This document shows positions 11,371 to 22,930 of a stretch of 64,000 nucleotides of DNA, piece after piece. The DNA comes from Leucaena leucocephala (Eukaryota > Streptophyta > Magnoliopsida > Fabales > Fabaceae). The notes below the pieces were generated by a model. It saw only the letters and a program-made list of their open reading frames with translations. It ran no database searches and had not been told where the DNA came from. Where the stretch lies: contig CM073550.1 of the NCBI GenBank assembly GCA_037074615.1, positions 11,116,001-11,180,000 of the forward strand, read 5' to 3'. Positions within the stretch are counted from its first letter, which is position 1. Each line of letters begins with the position of its first letter. The translations under genes and the position numbers were made by a program.

Positions 11371-12985
11371 TCATCAAAGGAAATAATTTCTGGCATATAT
11401 TATTGAGTAAATTTTTTTACTCTTGAAGGCAACTACATATAGGTTAAGAATAATTTTTTTTTAGAAAAAGAAAGAATACCATGCAATGACAAGGACAGGA
11501 ACCACCAATTGTGACATGTTGTGTCAGTATTTAATGTGAAGCCGGCAAGGTATCACATGTACATATTCGTAACGGTATGAGTCACTTGGCACTAGTGACC
11601 CGTGAACTTGTTTGATTTCATCAACAGATTTTATTATTTCAATATATTTTAATAATATGTTGTTAGTGTTTGGCATGTCGTCCAATAATAAAATGAGCCA
11701 CATGTATTATATATTAGTATAATAAATATTTACTATTTTTAATGCCTGTGAGGGACGTGCATTTTTTATTAATAGTGAATACTTCGTGATTTTATTGATT
11801 TTTTTTAAGATCACGGATCAATATCTAGTTTGAAATTTTTTTACGTTCATCTAACGTCATAATCAGGTTGAAAAAAAAAGCCACTACCAGAATTGCTTAT
11901 AAATAAATCTAAAGGATTAATTAAATGTTTGTTTGGATTAATATTAGTAAAAAGGGACTTTTATTTTAATTAACTTTTGGAAATTCAAGTTGAGATAAAA
12001 ATTAGATAATAAAATGTAATTTATGTTGGATATGCTTTTGTAAAATAATTTGACATAAATTTATTTAGATAATTATTAAAAATTAGTTTAATAAGATTTC
12101 AAATTTAATGAAAAACCAAAAGCTAAAAGTAAAAGAAAAATTGCTTCAACTTGCGGTTTTTGAGCGAAAACGTTAATTGTCCCTTAAAAATATGTTGAAC
12201 ATCGCATGTTGGGTCAAAGTGATTTTTGACAGTAAAAAAGTCAGTTTAGTCAGTTACTCCATCATCATCATCATAGATTTTTTTAATTGATAGCTTATGG
12301 AAATACCTTAATTTTTAGATATTTATATTTATATCTGAAATTAATTAATAATTTAAGATATTAATATAATTTAGAAGAAAGAGAGATTTTATCTTACTCT
12401 TAGATCATAAGTAAAATTAACCTATTTCTGAAAATTCTTATACTAAAAAAAATATTTTTTTAAAAAAATAATACCACTTTAATTATTAATGCGTGAACTA
12501 TTTAACTAATTTATATAAACTAATAAAATTAGGTAAATTAATCACTTTTAACAAATATAACACCCCTGATCACCTTAAAATATTTTTATATAATAATAGA
12601 TTATATATAATTTAAAAAATAATAAACATAAAAAATATATTATATTAAAGTATCACATAAGAGTTGTCTACATCACCCTGGAGTAAAAATTAAAGTAGAA
12701 ACTACTGGAAAAGGTGGATTCCTATTCCAATATCCCATGATAGTTAATCATGATTTGGACTCCGCGCTGATCATACATCATTACACCACCACCAATAAAA
12801 ATCAGTGTATTCAAATGCAAAAGTTAATGATAAAATGATAGAGTTTAAAGGTTAATCTACTATGCTAAAAAAGGTATTATAATATAAATCTAATCGACTG
12901 TTATTTTATCTTTTATTCAAAAAATATTATTTTAAGTTTAGTAAAAAGAAAAAAAATATATAAAATTTAATTCAATTGACCCATC
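11371..12985. other. AT-rich intergenic DNA, possible third upstream block of the PR-1 cluster
   Basis: 11,810-11,870 (TTAAGATCACGGATCA, then TTTACGTTCATCTAACGTCA) is a weak match to the better-paired blocks at 17,045-17,125 and 23,160-23,245 upstream of the PR-1 genes. It could mark a lost third unit, but no PR-1 remnant was seen to its left. Nothing else recognised. Confidence 0.25.
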
Positions 12986-13765
12986 TAAGAGTGTGTTTGG
13001 GTAACCCCTAACTATAGTTTTAAAAGGGTTTATTTTAGCTCAAACTATAGTTTGAAATTTTTTTAAAACAAACAACCCTAAATATCCACAAGTGTTTCTC
13101 AGTTAAACTATAATTTTAGATAAGTTTATATGAATAGCTTATATATGAGGAAAAAAAGGATTATGGGCATAAAAAGATTATTTTACCCCTGTTTATCTGA
13201 CACTCTCACTCCTTACTCCTCTCTTCCGACACTTTAGGTGTTCTTCTCTGTCACTTTCCTCTTCTTCTCCCTACTATTGTACTCTTGTCATCTTCTCTGT
13301 CGTCACTTCTGTACATCACCATTGGAGAGGAGGAAGTCACTGTGGGTTGCGGAGAGGAGGAAGTCGCCGAGAGGAACAAGGATAGGAGAGGAAGAGGCTG
13401 GTCACTAGTTGCCAATCGCTAGAAGAAAGAGATGAGGAAGGTATTGGTTGCTGAGTGTCGCTAGTCGCTTGGAACTTCATACGGGGAATAAGAGGAAGAA
13501 GATGAATAATGGAAATGGGAAACAAATCATAGAGATAGGATGTTGCAGTCTGACGAGTGAACAATGATGGATTTTTTTTTATCTCATACAATTTTTTGTA
13601 ATTTATCAATAATAAAAATTATTTTAGTAATAACTATCTAAATATTAATTTAATCATAATCACTTTTTCTATAACCTCTTATCCGCAAGAGCTTATCTAA
13701 AAACACTTTAAAATTATTTTTTTTCTATAAACTTTTTTCCAAAAGTCAATCCAAATATGCCCTAA
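12986..13765. repeat. Terminal-inverted-repeat element, copy B
   Basis: About 780 bp. The left end is GTGTGTTTGGGTAACCCC and the right end, reverse-complemented, AGGGCATATTTGGATTGAC. The centre has a pyrimidine-rich tract (13,200-13,300: CTTCTCTGTCAC, TCTTCTTCTCCC). Copy C (48,668-49,228) carries the same layout in opposite orientation with a purine-rich centre. A minus-strand 90-codon frame (13,337-13,609) lies inside and is rejected as a gene. Confidence 0.55.
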
Positions 13766-14343
13766 AACTCTTAACCATATCAATTGGAGGACTAGTTCAT
13801 TAATTCACTGGTGTGACCGATAGGTCTAAATTGAGTTTTAATAGAATGATATATATAAAGAATTTTTTAGATGTACTTTATTTTTATTTCAAAGGACAAA
13901 CACTAATTATAAGATCAATCCCAAATAAAAATTTATACATTACTAGACTATAAAGTTATACTCTTACCGCATCAACACCATTCTGCAATGACAAAGATAG
14001 GCACTTTGTTAAGTAGGACCCACATCTTTCTCATTAGACCACATGCTCGACCATAAGCAATCAAGTTTGAGTGGTTAGAGATTGAGAAGGAGTTAGTGTG
14101 GGTTACGCAAAACCTCTCCCAATCTCATTACTACCCCACGAATTTTACAAAGGCAAAAATTTATACTCAATACTTCTGTTTCACTAATTATCAATGATCA
14201 ATAAAACACCTCTCATCGTTAAATCACATCTATAATAGCATGACTTACAAGACAAACAACATAACTGAGGGAGATATATATATGTATATATGTATATATA
14301 TATAATAATAATCAAGACATTTGAGTGTTGAATATCGGAATTA
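13766..14343. other. Downstream flank of PR-1a
   Basis: No gene seen. It lies 3' of the minus-strand PR-1a and would hold its 3' UTR. A TATATA-rich tract is at 14,274-14,303. Confidence 0.4.
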
Positions 14344-14826
14344 TCAATATGGTCTCTCGCCTATAACGTTGCCTGGTGGATCATAGCTACAAATAACGAA
14401 CATCCATCCATTGGTACACTTAGCCCTAGCACACCCCAGATGATGAGAATCTCGCCAAATGATCTGAGTATAATGAAGGCATTCATCATTCACGCAAGAG
14501 TTGGAGTCATAGTCGTAGTTAGTCTTCTCGGTGAGCCAGAACTTGACCGCGTCGGAGCCCTTCATGTCATCGTAGGCCTCGGCGATGTTCTCCCCGAATG
14601 ACCCGCCGGAGTGCTCCAAGTTGCAGTCATAGCTTCTCTGGTTAGCGTAGTTCTGAGCATATGACTCTAAGGTCTCGTTCCAATAGAGAGGACCCACTCC
14701 GACTTCTTCACGAGCTTCGTTGTGAACTTGAAGGAAGTCTTGTGGAGTGTTCTGGGCAAGACAAAAACAAGACAAGGTTAAGAAGATGAAGAAAATGGCT
14801 AAGACATTGAGATTTGAGCACCTCAT
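14344..14826 (-). CDS. PR1: Pathogenesis-related protein 1 (PR-1a), CAP family, secreted
   Basis: 160 codons in one exon, a normal PR-1 length. Residues 1-24 form a signal peptide (hydrophobic LAIFFIFLTLSCFCLA, cleavage expected before Gln25), so the protein should enter the secretory pathway. The CAP domain follows: HNEAREEVGVGPLYWN, YAQNYANQRSYDCNLEHSGG, GENIAEAY, CLHYTQIIWRDSHHLGCA and a C-terminal CSYDPPGN...RPY. The conserved His35, Glu and HYTQ His that line the CAP cavity are present, and six cysteines match the usual three disulphides. PR-1 proteins accumulate in salicylic-acid defence and bind sterols in some species. The last 11 residues, PPGNVIGERPY, fit the CAPE1 peptide pattern. 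The start is the only Met giving a signal peptide. A TATA box lies about 65 bp upstream. The partner gene is PR-1b. Confidence 0.95.
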   Translation of the reverse strand: MRCSNLNVLAIFFIFLTLSCFCLAQNTPQDFLQVHNEAREEVGVGPLYWNETLESYAQNYANQRSYDCNLEHSGGSFGENIAEAYDDMKGSDAVKFWLTEKTNYDYDSNSCVNDECLHYTQIIWRDSHHLGCARAKCTNGWMFVICSYDPPGNVIGERPY

Positions 14827-14890
14827 TTTTTTTTTTGTATTTTATGTTATGGGAGGGATGAGAATGAAGGAGATAGGTGAAATTTGGAGT

Positions 14891-14899
14891 ACTTATATA
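14891..14899 (-). promoter_or_regulatory. TATA box of PR-1a
   Basis: Minus strand TATATAAGT, about 65 bp upstream of the ATG, with no other in-frame start between. Position and sequence are typical of a plant core promoter. Confidence 0.55.
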
Positions 14900-15021
14900 G
14901 GAAGAGGATAGAGAGAAGAAGAGTTTTATATAAAAATAGAGAAATATTTTGAGTGGACAGCTTCTGTCAGTTAGAGAAAGGCTCTTGTTCTGGTTCTAAC
15001 TCACAAGATTCTATGACCAGT

Positions 15022-15230
15022 AAAAACAAAATTCAGCTGAAAAATGGTTAACAAGGTAACTGTGAAGAAGGGTGTTTGTTAGTGAGATCGAGAATGAATT
15101 AATATAATGTAGCATTATAATTATTGTCGTCTTAAAAAAACAAAAGAAGAAAAACGATGGAATAATGATTCGCCAATCACCATACAAGATTGGAAATAAA
15201 AACAAAATTCAATTGCAAAAGGGTGAACAA
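15022..15230. repeat. Pair of 33-bp direct repeats upstream of PR-1a
   Basis: 15,022-15,054 and 15,198-15,230 share AAAAACAAAATTCA, then a few mismatches and a GAACAA or TAACAA end. Spacing is 176 bp. They lie about 200-400 bp upstream of the PR-1a start, so they may be a promoter duplication. No function is shown by the sequence. Confidence 0.5.
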
Positions 15231-17176
15231 TCTTAACTAGCCTCTGTTTCGAAATGTATATATCACATTGAAATTTTCTTCTTCTTTTTTTCCAAGGAAA
15301 CAAATAAACTACGCAAAACAGAAGAAACAAAGGTAAAATTAGTTAAAAGTACTTGTTTAGAAATTGGGCAATGAAAAGTACAACTTATTTTTATCATATG
15401 TAATTTTTTTAGTTATATACAAACTATCTATGCAAAAATCTTTAAAATAAAAATCATTTATATATAATTAAAGATATATTATACATGGCTTAAAGGATTT
15501 AGTCTGGGTGCTCTTCATATTGACAAGCACCATAAGCTCATCACTATTGATGAGATTTGGCCTGTATATTTTATCGGTGCAGATTAAAAATTTTCAATTA
15601 ATAATTTTAAAATAAAAATTATTTTTTAAAAACTGTTAATTAAGATATTATGTTTATTTTATATTTTGTACTGATAAAATATATTTTAAAAAATATTATA
15701 TTTAGTCCGTCTATATCTTATAAATTGGTTAGCACTCAACTCATTTGTAATTGAAGAAGAGTTACATCCACTGAAGATAAATTGTATCCATTTAAATGGT
15801 CTTTCTAATAACCGATAAAATTTTTAAAAAGGTAATTTTAAACAATTTTTTCAAAAAAAAAAATATTATGTTTAGCATTTACACCAACGGTAATTGCAGG
15901 TTCAGTATATTTTGGTGCTTGATATCTTTAGAGACAGGTCTTAAGTCTTGTGTAGGTAAACTTTATTAATCATCAGAGAGCTTCACACACATATGCATGG
16001 TCTCACTTAACTCGATTTACATTAATTGAAGGCTAAATGTGACTTCTGAAAACTGTTTGGTATTTAAATTAATAATAATATTTATTTAGTCTTATATATT
16101 GATTGATTCACGGAATTGGATGAGTCACTAAGAGGTTTCAAATGTCGTTGTCAAGTATATTATCATACATTCATTTGATATTGACAAAACAAACTGAGGG
16201 ACCCACGCCTTCACATGCCTAGCTCCTTATGAATTAGGAATCAGATTTCATGAGGGACCATTATACAGATTTTGCAAGCTAATTACGAATATATTTTTTT
16301 ATATATTAATTTTAAAAGAAAACAATTCTTAAAAAATACCATTTGAATTCTAAAATTTTAAACAGAACATATAAATATATAAAATTATAAATTGGTCACA
16401 AGTATCAATTTATAATTTGATCACAAGTATATCTCAATATTTATGAAAATAGACGAAACTGCCTCGTAACTTAAAAGTAGTTAAAATTATTATAGGTTTT
16501 GTTAATTTTATTATTAGTATAGTTAATGCCCATATGTCACTAAGTTGTCAAACGAAATATTTAATCTTATTAATATAATAGTTAAAATTATTATATACGT
16601 TATCAATTTCATTACTAAAATAGCTAATTCCTATAACCTAATCTAATTATTTGAATTAATAACTTGTTAAAAGGGAATAGTCAATCTCATTATTGAACTG
16701 GTTAAAATCATTATACATATTATCAATTATGTTACTTGTATATTTAATGCCCACAACTCAAGGACATTTCTATCTTTTTTCACAAATATTAAAATTCACA
16801 TATTGATATTTGTGATTAATTTATCCTTTTATATATTCACATAACTTTTTTTAAATTTCTGAATCATTTTAGTATTGTATGGGATTTTCTCTTTAAAAAT
16901 TTTGAAGCCTAATGTCATGGGTTATTTAAAATTGATTTCTTCTTTTCTTCCCTTAATTTTGCTTTAGATCGTAAATGATGGTTATATTAGAAGATAAGGC
17001 GGGCAAGTTCCTCAGTTAGAGATTATTTATTTAACCTTTTATTTTCTTTATTTTTTAAGTTCACGTATCAAAATCATTTTTCACTTACAAAATTTGCTTT
17101 CGTTCTTCCAACATCACAAAGATGATTATAACTTAAACTGGATTAATGCAATGCCTTGGTTCTCAAAGAATAATTA
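15231..17176. other. Intergenic DNA upstream of PR-1a, partly duplicated upstream of PR-1b
   Basis: Mostly AT-rich without genes. 16,195-16,290 (ACCCACGCCTTCACATGC) and 16,920-17,130 match 22,940-23,010 and 23,060-23,245 upstream of PR-1b at clearly lower identity than the coding regions. The shared order shows that the tandem duplication included several kb of upstream DNA. Confidence 0.5.
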
Positions 17177-17427
17177 CTCCTCCTCTCCTAAGTATATCAC
17201 CTAATTATTGAGTTTATTTTGATCCTAAATATAAGATATATTTTATAAATTTATCAATTTTTTCAAATTATTCATATTGGTATCCTTTTAATAATAATCA
17301 AATAAAATGGGGAGGTAGAGAATAAAGAAAAATGATTATGGTACTTTTAAAAAAATATGCTATAATAATTACCTTAAATAATATAATGAAATTAATTAAA
17401 TAAATTATATATTTAGGATTGGAGGAA
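17177..17427. repeat. Stowaway-like MITE (Tc1/mariner type)
   Basis: 251 bp flanked by TA on both sides (17,175-17,176 and 17,428-17,429). The left end CTCCTCCTCTCCTAAGTATA pairs with the right end reverse-complemented TTCCTCCAATCCTAAATATA. TA target duplication plus CTCC-type ends is the Stowaway signature. No coding capacity. Confidence 0.65.
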
Positions 17428-18203
17428 TAATTTATTGTTTGGTTGATGATTCCCTTTTGTTGAATGATTCTCATCAGCAGGTAATTAACTAATTGTGATT
17501 CTGTACAACGTAGAACAAACAACGTTGACAAATTTGGTAAGGATTCTATTCTAATTAGAGATGCGCCAAGTGTGGATATCTCTAATTATAAATCCTTCTA
17601 ATTTAATTTGAATAGTTCAGATTATTTTTGTGAGACAGATTTTATTATTATTATTTTACTTATTTTTAATAAACCTGGCCTCCCCTAATAATTGTGGATT
17701 TGTTGTTGTTGATAAACTGATCATTTCATAAAATATGAACTACCAATAAAATTAAACCCTAATATCCAATGCATAACACCTGCACGTGATTAATTAATTG
17801 AAGTTCACTTTTGTTGAAGTTGTCAGGTATGAGTAATATTGTCATGAAACTTTTATTGGGTTCAATATTACTTTATAAATGTTAAAAATGAGTAAAGTTA
17901 TCATAATTGTTAAAAAATTAATATTAAATATTAATATTTTAATGGTCACGGGTGATATTGTTATATTTTAACACTTATAGGGCTATATTAAACTAAGAAA
18001 AAACTTTGAAGACAATATTACATATATGTAATAATTTCTTAGGTAAAATTGAATCTTAACTAATTAATTAATTGAATTAAGGACACCTATTTTTTTCCTG
18101 ATACTAATTAAGGATATGTCCTACAAATTAAGCAGATCTTACCATGCGATCTTTATATCGGTCTAATTAGTTAATATTTAAATATATATCTATGTATATT
18201 TAA
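17428..18203. other. Intergenic DNA with one repeat fragment
   Basis: 17,820-18,025 (GGTCACGGGTGATATTGTTA, TTATAGGGCTATATTAAACT) is a diverged relative of the repeats at 23,290-23,560 and 48,160-48,410, all with inverted TATTAAT arms. Nothing else seen. Confidence 0.4.
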
Positions 18204-18359
18204 ATCTACAAATTAAGAGTATATGGTTTGCTAGATTGGGGGACCAATGAGGAGCCCAAGGCAAGAACCAGGGTGAAGGAACAGATGATGAGGCTAAAAA
18301 TGTGGAAGTTGCGAGAATTGGAGGCAAAATATGGTACTATAATAAAACAAATTCGTTAG
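18204..18359 (+). pseudogene. Exon-like open segment of unknown origin
   Basis: An open frame of 51 codons closes with TAG at 18,357. From 18,234 it reads DWGTNEEPKARTRVKEQ, MMRLKMWKLRELEAK and YGTIIKQIR, which is charged, Lys/Arg/Glu-rich and helix-like. Base composition jumps from about 20% to about 45% GC exactly across this part. A CTAG just before could be an old splice acceptor. I do not recognise the family. The sharp composition edge suggests a terminal exon relic rather than chance, but no companion exons were found. Confidence 0.35.
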
Positions 18360-19099
18360 AGGAGAAGCAAGGAATGATTATGCAATCTTTTAAAGTTCTG
18401 ATTTTAAATTTATAAAGTTAATTTGAATTTGTGTTTGATTAAACGTATTAAAGGACTTATTAATTATTTCGTTAATTGGATTAATACTTAATTTAATTAA
18501 TATTTTTTTAATCCTTGCCTCTTTTGTTTACTTAATTATTTAGAATTTATAAGTTGTGATCGTGCTTAGTTTTATTAATTAATTAGGAGCTTTAAAGGAG
18601 GATAATCCGATTTACTAGGCTCTCTTAGTTAAGGTAATTCAAATGAATGAATTAAGTATACATCCTATATAAGGTACTTTAAGGTTAATTAATGAAATAG
18701 ACAATTATTGCTGGCCTTATAGGATTATTTAGCAAGTTGATTAATTAGCTAAAGTATATGTTTAGTTCTTTAAATTTGTATTAAATTTTATTTTAATCTT
18801 TTAATTTTTAAAAAAAATTATCTTATAGTCTTAACACCATTAGTCTCACTTAACAGAAAATATTAATTCGACAAATTTAAGTAATGATTGTGTAGTTAAA
18901 CTCTGATTAATATTATTAAATTTTAATATTTTAATATAACTTCTATACATCTAAAACTTTTTTCCTTCACTGTTATATTTTTCATCAATTTTTCTCCCTC
19001 CTGTTGTCCCTCCATTTTCACTTCTCATCCAAACAAAGCATAACACTAAAGGAGAAACAAATGGAAATTAAAGAATTAAGAATATAATTAGGCCTCAAT
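18360..19099. other. AT-rich intergenic DNA
   Basis: No gene seen. 18,750-18,960 contains TTAGTTCTTTAAATTTG-type sequence loosely like the MITEs at 25.5 and 44.7 kb, too diverged to bound. Confidence 0.35.
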
Positions 19100-19320
19100 T
19101 TTGACTAGATGAGTGCGCAGAAAGTAGACAGAGAAGGATTACAATATTCAAACAAATGAACAAACCTCAAGAAACTTTTTTCAATTACAAGAGTTGAAAA
19201 CCGATAAAAGGTTGTCGTAAAGTTGAAGCTGTGACATTGGGGGGGAAAATTAATTTAACTAACGATATTAACGGATGATTTTCAGCCGCAAAGATTGACC
19301 ACATTCCGTGATGATTGAAG
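19100..19320. repeat. Duplicated non-coding block upstream of PR-1a
   Basis: Matches 24,090-24,280. The best core is 19,261-19,302 (AACGATATTAACGGATGATT... GCCGCAAAGATTGACCACA) against 24,221-24,262, nearly identical over 42 bp, while surrounding sequence is far more diverged. It lies 4.4 kb upstream of PR-1a. The partner lies 3.0 kb upstream of PR-1b. Confidence 0.55.
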
Positions 19321-19828
19321 TTTTAAAGTTAAAAATAAAATTACAATAACCATACGATGTTTGGCATCAAAGCTTGAGATTAAGAAATGTATTAAAATAT
19401 ATATACCTAGTCCATCTTGATTAAGGGCCAAGATCAATATAAATGGGCCTCTAATGAAAATAAATAGAAGTATGGGTCAAAGAGAGGTAATTTTCCCCTT
19501 TATGTTGTAAATTAAATTACACAGAGGAGTAAGGAGTTAATGTTCTCCCAGTTGTCTCCGTATGTTCTTCCTTTCTTCGTTGTATTTATTGTGTAATGTG
19601 ATTGGAGTTCAGAACCGTACTCTGATTTTGTGAGAGCAATCCCACCGACCAAATGAAATTTAGGTACATCCTAAAATCCTTCATGTTACTATAAGATATT
19701 ATAATTTGTTTTGAAAAATTATATTCAATTTTGTTAATCTTTATATAAAAAATGACTCAAACTATTTTTTTTATATAAAATTAGTAATTACCTTGAGTGC
19801 ACCTTATGTTCTTAGTATTAACTTCACT

Positions 19829-20053
19829 TATAATTAAATTTAGGGTTAATATGATCTTTGATACATTAAATTTATACGAATTTTAATTTCTCAAATTTTA
19901 AACTATATTAGTTTTTCAATAAGCAAAATGATATAAGTATTTATTAAATTGTATAGATAATATCTTGAACAGAAAGAAACTTAAAATATTAGAATAAAAA
20001 TATGGACAAATTTAAAGAATTAAAGATTATATCAACTCTTAAATCTAATTATA
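19829..20053. repeat. Palindromic MITE-like element
   Basis: 225 bp. The left end TATAATTAAATTTAGGGTTA pairs with the right end reverse-complemented TATAATTAGATTTAAGAGTT, and the pairing continues inward through GATATAATCTTTAA. No coding capacity. Class unknown. Confidence 0.6.
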
Positions 20054-20771
20054 CAACATGACACCACAAATTGAATTAAAGCTATCAAACTTAACACCGC
20101 CATACCGAAGACATGCATAAGCATATAGAGCTATAGTGTGATTTATATATCTTGGAACTTCACTGTTGATTGAGAAAGCATACTTTGGATTCCTAATTGT
20201 TATCTCGAATCCGCAGAGATAAGTAGAATCACTTAGACTCTGACTATAGTTTCACAGCAAATGACCCCAAAGGAAGAGAGAAAGAATTTTGTTGCTGTTC
20301 GTTATATCTGTCTCAACTTGCGAGCGCATACATTAGAAAGCTACCATGTGTAAATATTCCTATTCTTTTTTCCAACAGAAAGGATATATCATACCCATAC
20401 TTTTTCATATTTACTATTTATGCCCCAGTAATGGGTTTAGACTTCTCTATTAAGGGTAGACCGGTGGAATTTCTCCAAAAAATCCCTAAAAAAAAATACT
20501 ACAGACTTAAATTTCAGATTCCATATTGTTCATCAATTATTGACGGTAGGCGAACAAAACGAATTAATATTAAGATTTTTTTTACTAATTATAAATTACC
20601 ATACATTTATCAGTACACCTCATCACACCTATGGGCATGATTTAATTTTGATTCTCCAACAATAAAGCTGAGACTGAGGTATGTAATATACTATAAATAT
20701 AGAAGTTGTCCACAGAACAGACAATGAACATGTCCGTTCAACTTCTTAGTGTCCCTATATATATATTCTAA
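20054..20771. other. Downstream flank of PR-1b
   Basis: No gene recognised. The 69-codon frame at 20,431-20,640 shows no domain. This would hold the PR-1b 3' UTR. Confidence 0.4.
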
Positions 20772-21254
20772 TCAATATGGTCTTTCGCCTATAACGTTGC
20801 CTGGTGGATCATAACTGCAAATAACGAACATCCAGCCATTGGTACACTTAGCCCTAGCACAGCCAAGGTGATGAGAATCTCGCCAAATGATCTGAGTATA
20901 GTGAAGGCACTCATCATTGACGCAAGTGTTGGAGTGGTAGTCGTAGTTGGGCCTCTCGGTGAGCCAGAACTTGACGGCGTCGGAGCCCTTCATGTCGCCA
21001 TAGCCCTCGGCTATGTTCTCGCCGAATGGCCCACCCGAGTGTTCGAGGTTGCAGTCATGGCTCCTTTTGTAGGCGTAGTTCTGAGCGTAGGAGGCAAGGG
21101 TGTGGTTCCAGTAGAGAGGACTCACACCGATATGGGCTCGAGCTTCGTTGTGCACTTTGAGGAAGTCTTGAGGACTGTTCTGGGCAAGGCAAATGCAAGA
21201 CAAGGTTGAGAAGATGAAGAAAATGGCTGAGAGATTGAGATTAGAGGACCTCAT
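20772..21254 (-). CDS. PR1: Pathogenesis-related protein 1 (PR-1b), CAP family, secreted
   Basis: 160 codons, intronless, the tandem partner of PR-1a 5.9 kb away in the same orientation. The signal peptide (LSAIFFIFSTLSCICLA, cleavage before Gln25) is followed by the full CAP domain: HNEARAHIGVSPLYWN, YAQNYAYKRSHDCNLEHSGG, GENIAEGY, CLHYTQIIWRDSHHLGCA and CSYDPPGN...RPY. About 23 of 160 residues differ from PR-1a by hand count. All lie in the first 110 residues, and the last 50 are identical. Cavity histidines and six cysteines are kept, so it should fold and be secreted to the apoplast or vacuole. Differences cluster at surface positions such as EEV to AHI near residue 40. The C-terminal PPGNVIGERPY is the CAPE-like segment. 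A TATA box is 50 bp upstream. Confidence 0.95.
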   Translation of the reverse strand: MRSSNLNLSAIFFIFSTLSCICLAQNSPQDFLKVHNEARAHIGVSPLYWNHTLASYAQNYAYKRSHDCNLEHSGGPFGENIAEGYGDMKGSDAVKFWLTERPNYDYHSNTCVNDECLHYTQIIWRDSHHLGCARAKCTNGWMFVICSYDPPGNVIGERPY

Positions 21255-21303
21255 TTTGTGTTGTTTGATAAGAGGGATGAGAATGAAGGGTTAAGTATTA
21301 AGG

Positions 21304-21311
21304 TATTTATA
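21304..21311 (-). promoter_or_regulatory. TATA box of PR-1b
   Basis: Minus strand TATAAATA within CTATAAATACC, about 50 bp upstream of the ATG. It is a better core match than the PR-1a box, and the two promoters differ here. Confidence 0.55.
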
Positions 21312-21319
21312 GAAAGAGC

Positions 21320-22529
21320 ATAAACTAATCTGTGGAGATCTCATTAAAATAGATTAATTGGTTGGTAGGTTCTATAAATAAGAAATCAATTAAACAAAGT
21401 TCATTGGAATATACAATAACCCTTTGGACTATCCATTATTCAGTAAATTTCTATATCACATTATCATTTATAAATAATTGAATAATTTAAATTGAGGCTT
21501 TATAACCAAAATATTTTTTATAAAAAGTCTTTTGTAACAAGGTAAGATTTAAACACAATTTCCCAAGTTTGTAATCTAGCTAGTCTACCGCTAAAACAAG
21601 TACATTGAGTTTGGTAAAGTAATTATCAATATCAAGCGGTTAAAAGTAACTAAATGATCATCTCTTAAGACTGAAATTTTAATTTCACTCAGCTACTTAA
21701 TGCAAGAATTAAAATAATATATATATATATTAAGCAAACAAAGACAAATAATAATTTAACGTCAAGTATGGTTAACAAAGTTAGGCGCATGATAGTTGAA
21801 ACATAGAAGTTATCGTTTATATAAAGAGTAGAAACGAACAAACAGAGCGTGAATATGATTCAGTATGGGCAAATAGAAGTGGAAGAATAACTAATTATTA
21901 AACTACTTATTTTAATATTTACTGTTATCAAAGTTAACTTTCTTGTCTGGATATCACTAAATCAATCAAATGGTAATATGGCTAATCCAATAGATTATTT
22001 TAGCCTTTAGCTTCTAACGCCAAACAATCGTTTCTGACCCAATTGATCCAAATTAGTTGAGGTGTAAACTAATTTTTAAAAATTAGTTTATATTAAAAAA
22101 ATAAAATTAAGAAAATGCACGGGCTACATATAGGCCTGATGACTAGCATGATCACCTAGTTATAATGTCAGGTGGAATATATATATATATATATATATAT
22201 ATGAAACAAAACTTAAAGGTTAAGTTCTTTATATTCAGGTCAAATTAGTAGGTAAATTTATAAATATACATAAGTGGCAAAATAATAAGTATTCATATTT
22301 CATAAGTAAATTTACAAATACACATCATACCTTAACAACAAACAATAATAAAATAATAAATATTTATATAAAAATTTATAAATCTTAATTTATATTATAA
22401 GAGTTGATATAAACGTTTATAAGTGTTTACAGATAAATTTATAAGTTTACATATATATTTTAATAAAATAATAAGTGGAATTGAAAAATTTAACTTAATA
22501 AAAATAAGTAATTTGACTAAAATTTTAAC

Positions 22530-22565
<36 letters not shown>

Positions 22566-22930
22566 GTTTTTTTATTCGCTTTAAAAATGACTCTTCTCGG
22601 ATGGGAGAAAAGTAAAGAAGAAAAGTTGAGAAGAGAATGTAATATTTTTGCTTATAAGGTTTTGTTTGTTTTCTTTTGCAGAATATTTAGAAATAAGATG
22701 GCCATCAAAATATCATTTTTCTTATTTTAATTTTAGCTCGATTGAGCTTGATTAGTTTATTTTCATTGTCTAATTTTATTTATTTTTATTTACTTCCATA
22801 AATTTTCTCTATTAATAATTTGAACAATTTCTCAATGACTTAGTGACATCATTATCACACCATTCACATACATATAAATATTAAAATACAATTTAATTTA
22901 TCATATATAATATAATCTGCAGTTGACAAT
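21320..22930. other. Intergenic DNA upstream of PR-1b with two microsatellites
   Basis: An (AT)n run lies at 22,177-22,202 and a (CA)n(TA)n run at 22,529-22,566. No gene seen. AT-rich throughout. Confidence 0.5.

Noticed and set aside
13337..13609. Minus-strand 90-codon frame
   Set aside because: Lies in the pyrimidine-rich centre of a TIR element; low complexity.
20868..21209. Plus-strand 113-codon frame opposite PR-1b
   Set aside because: Antisense shadow of the GC-richer PR-1b coding region; no domain, and PR-1a has stops at the equivalent place.
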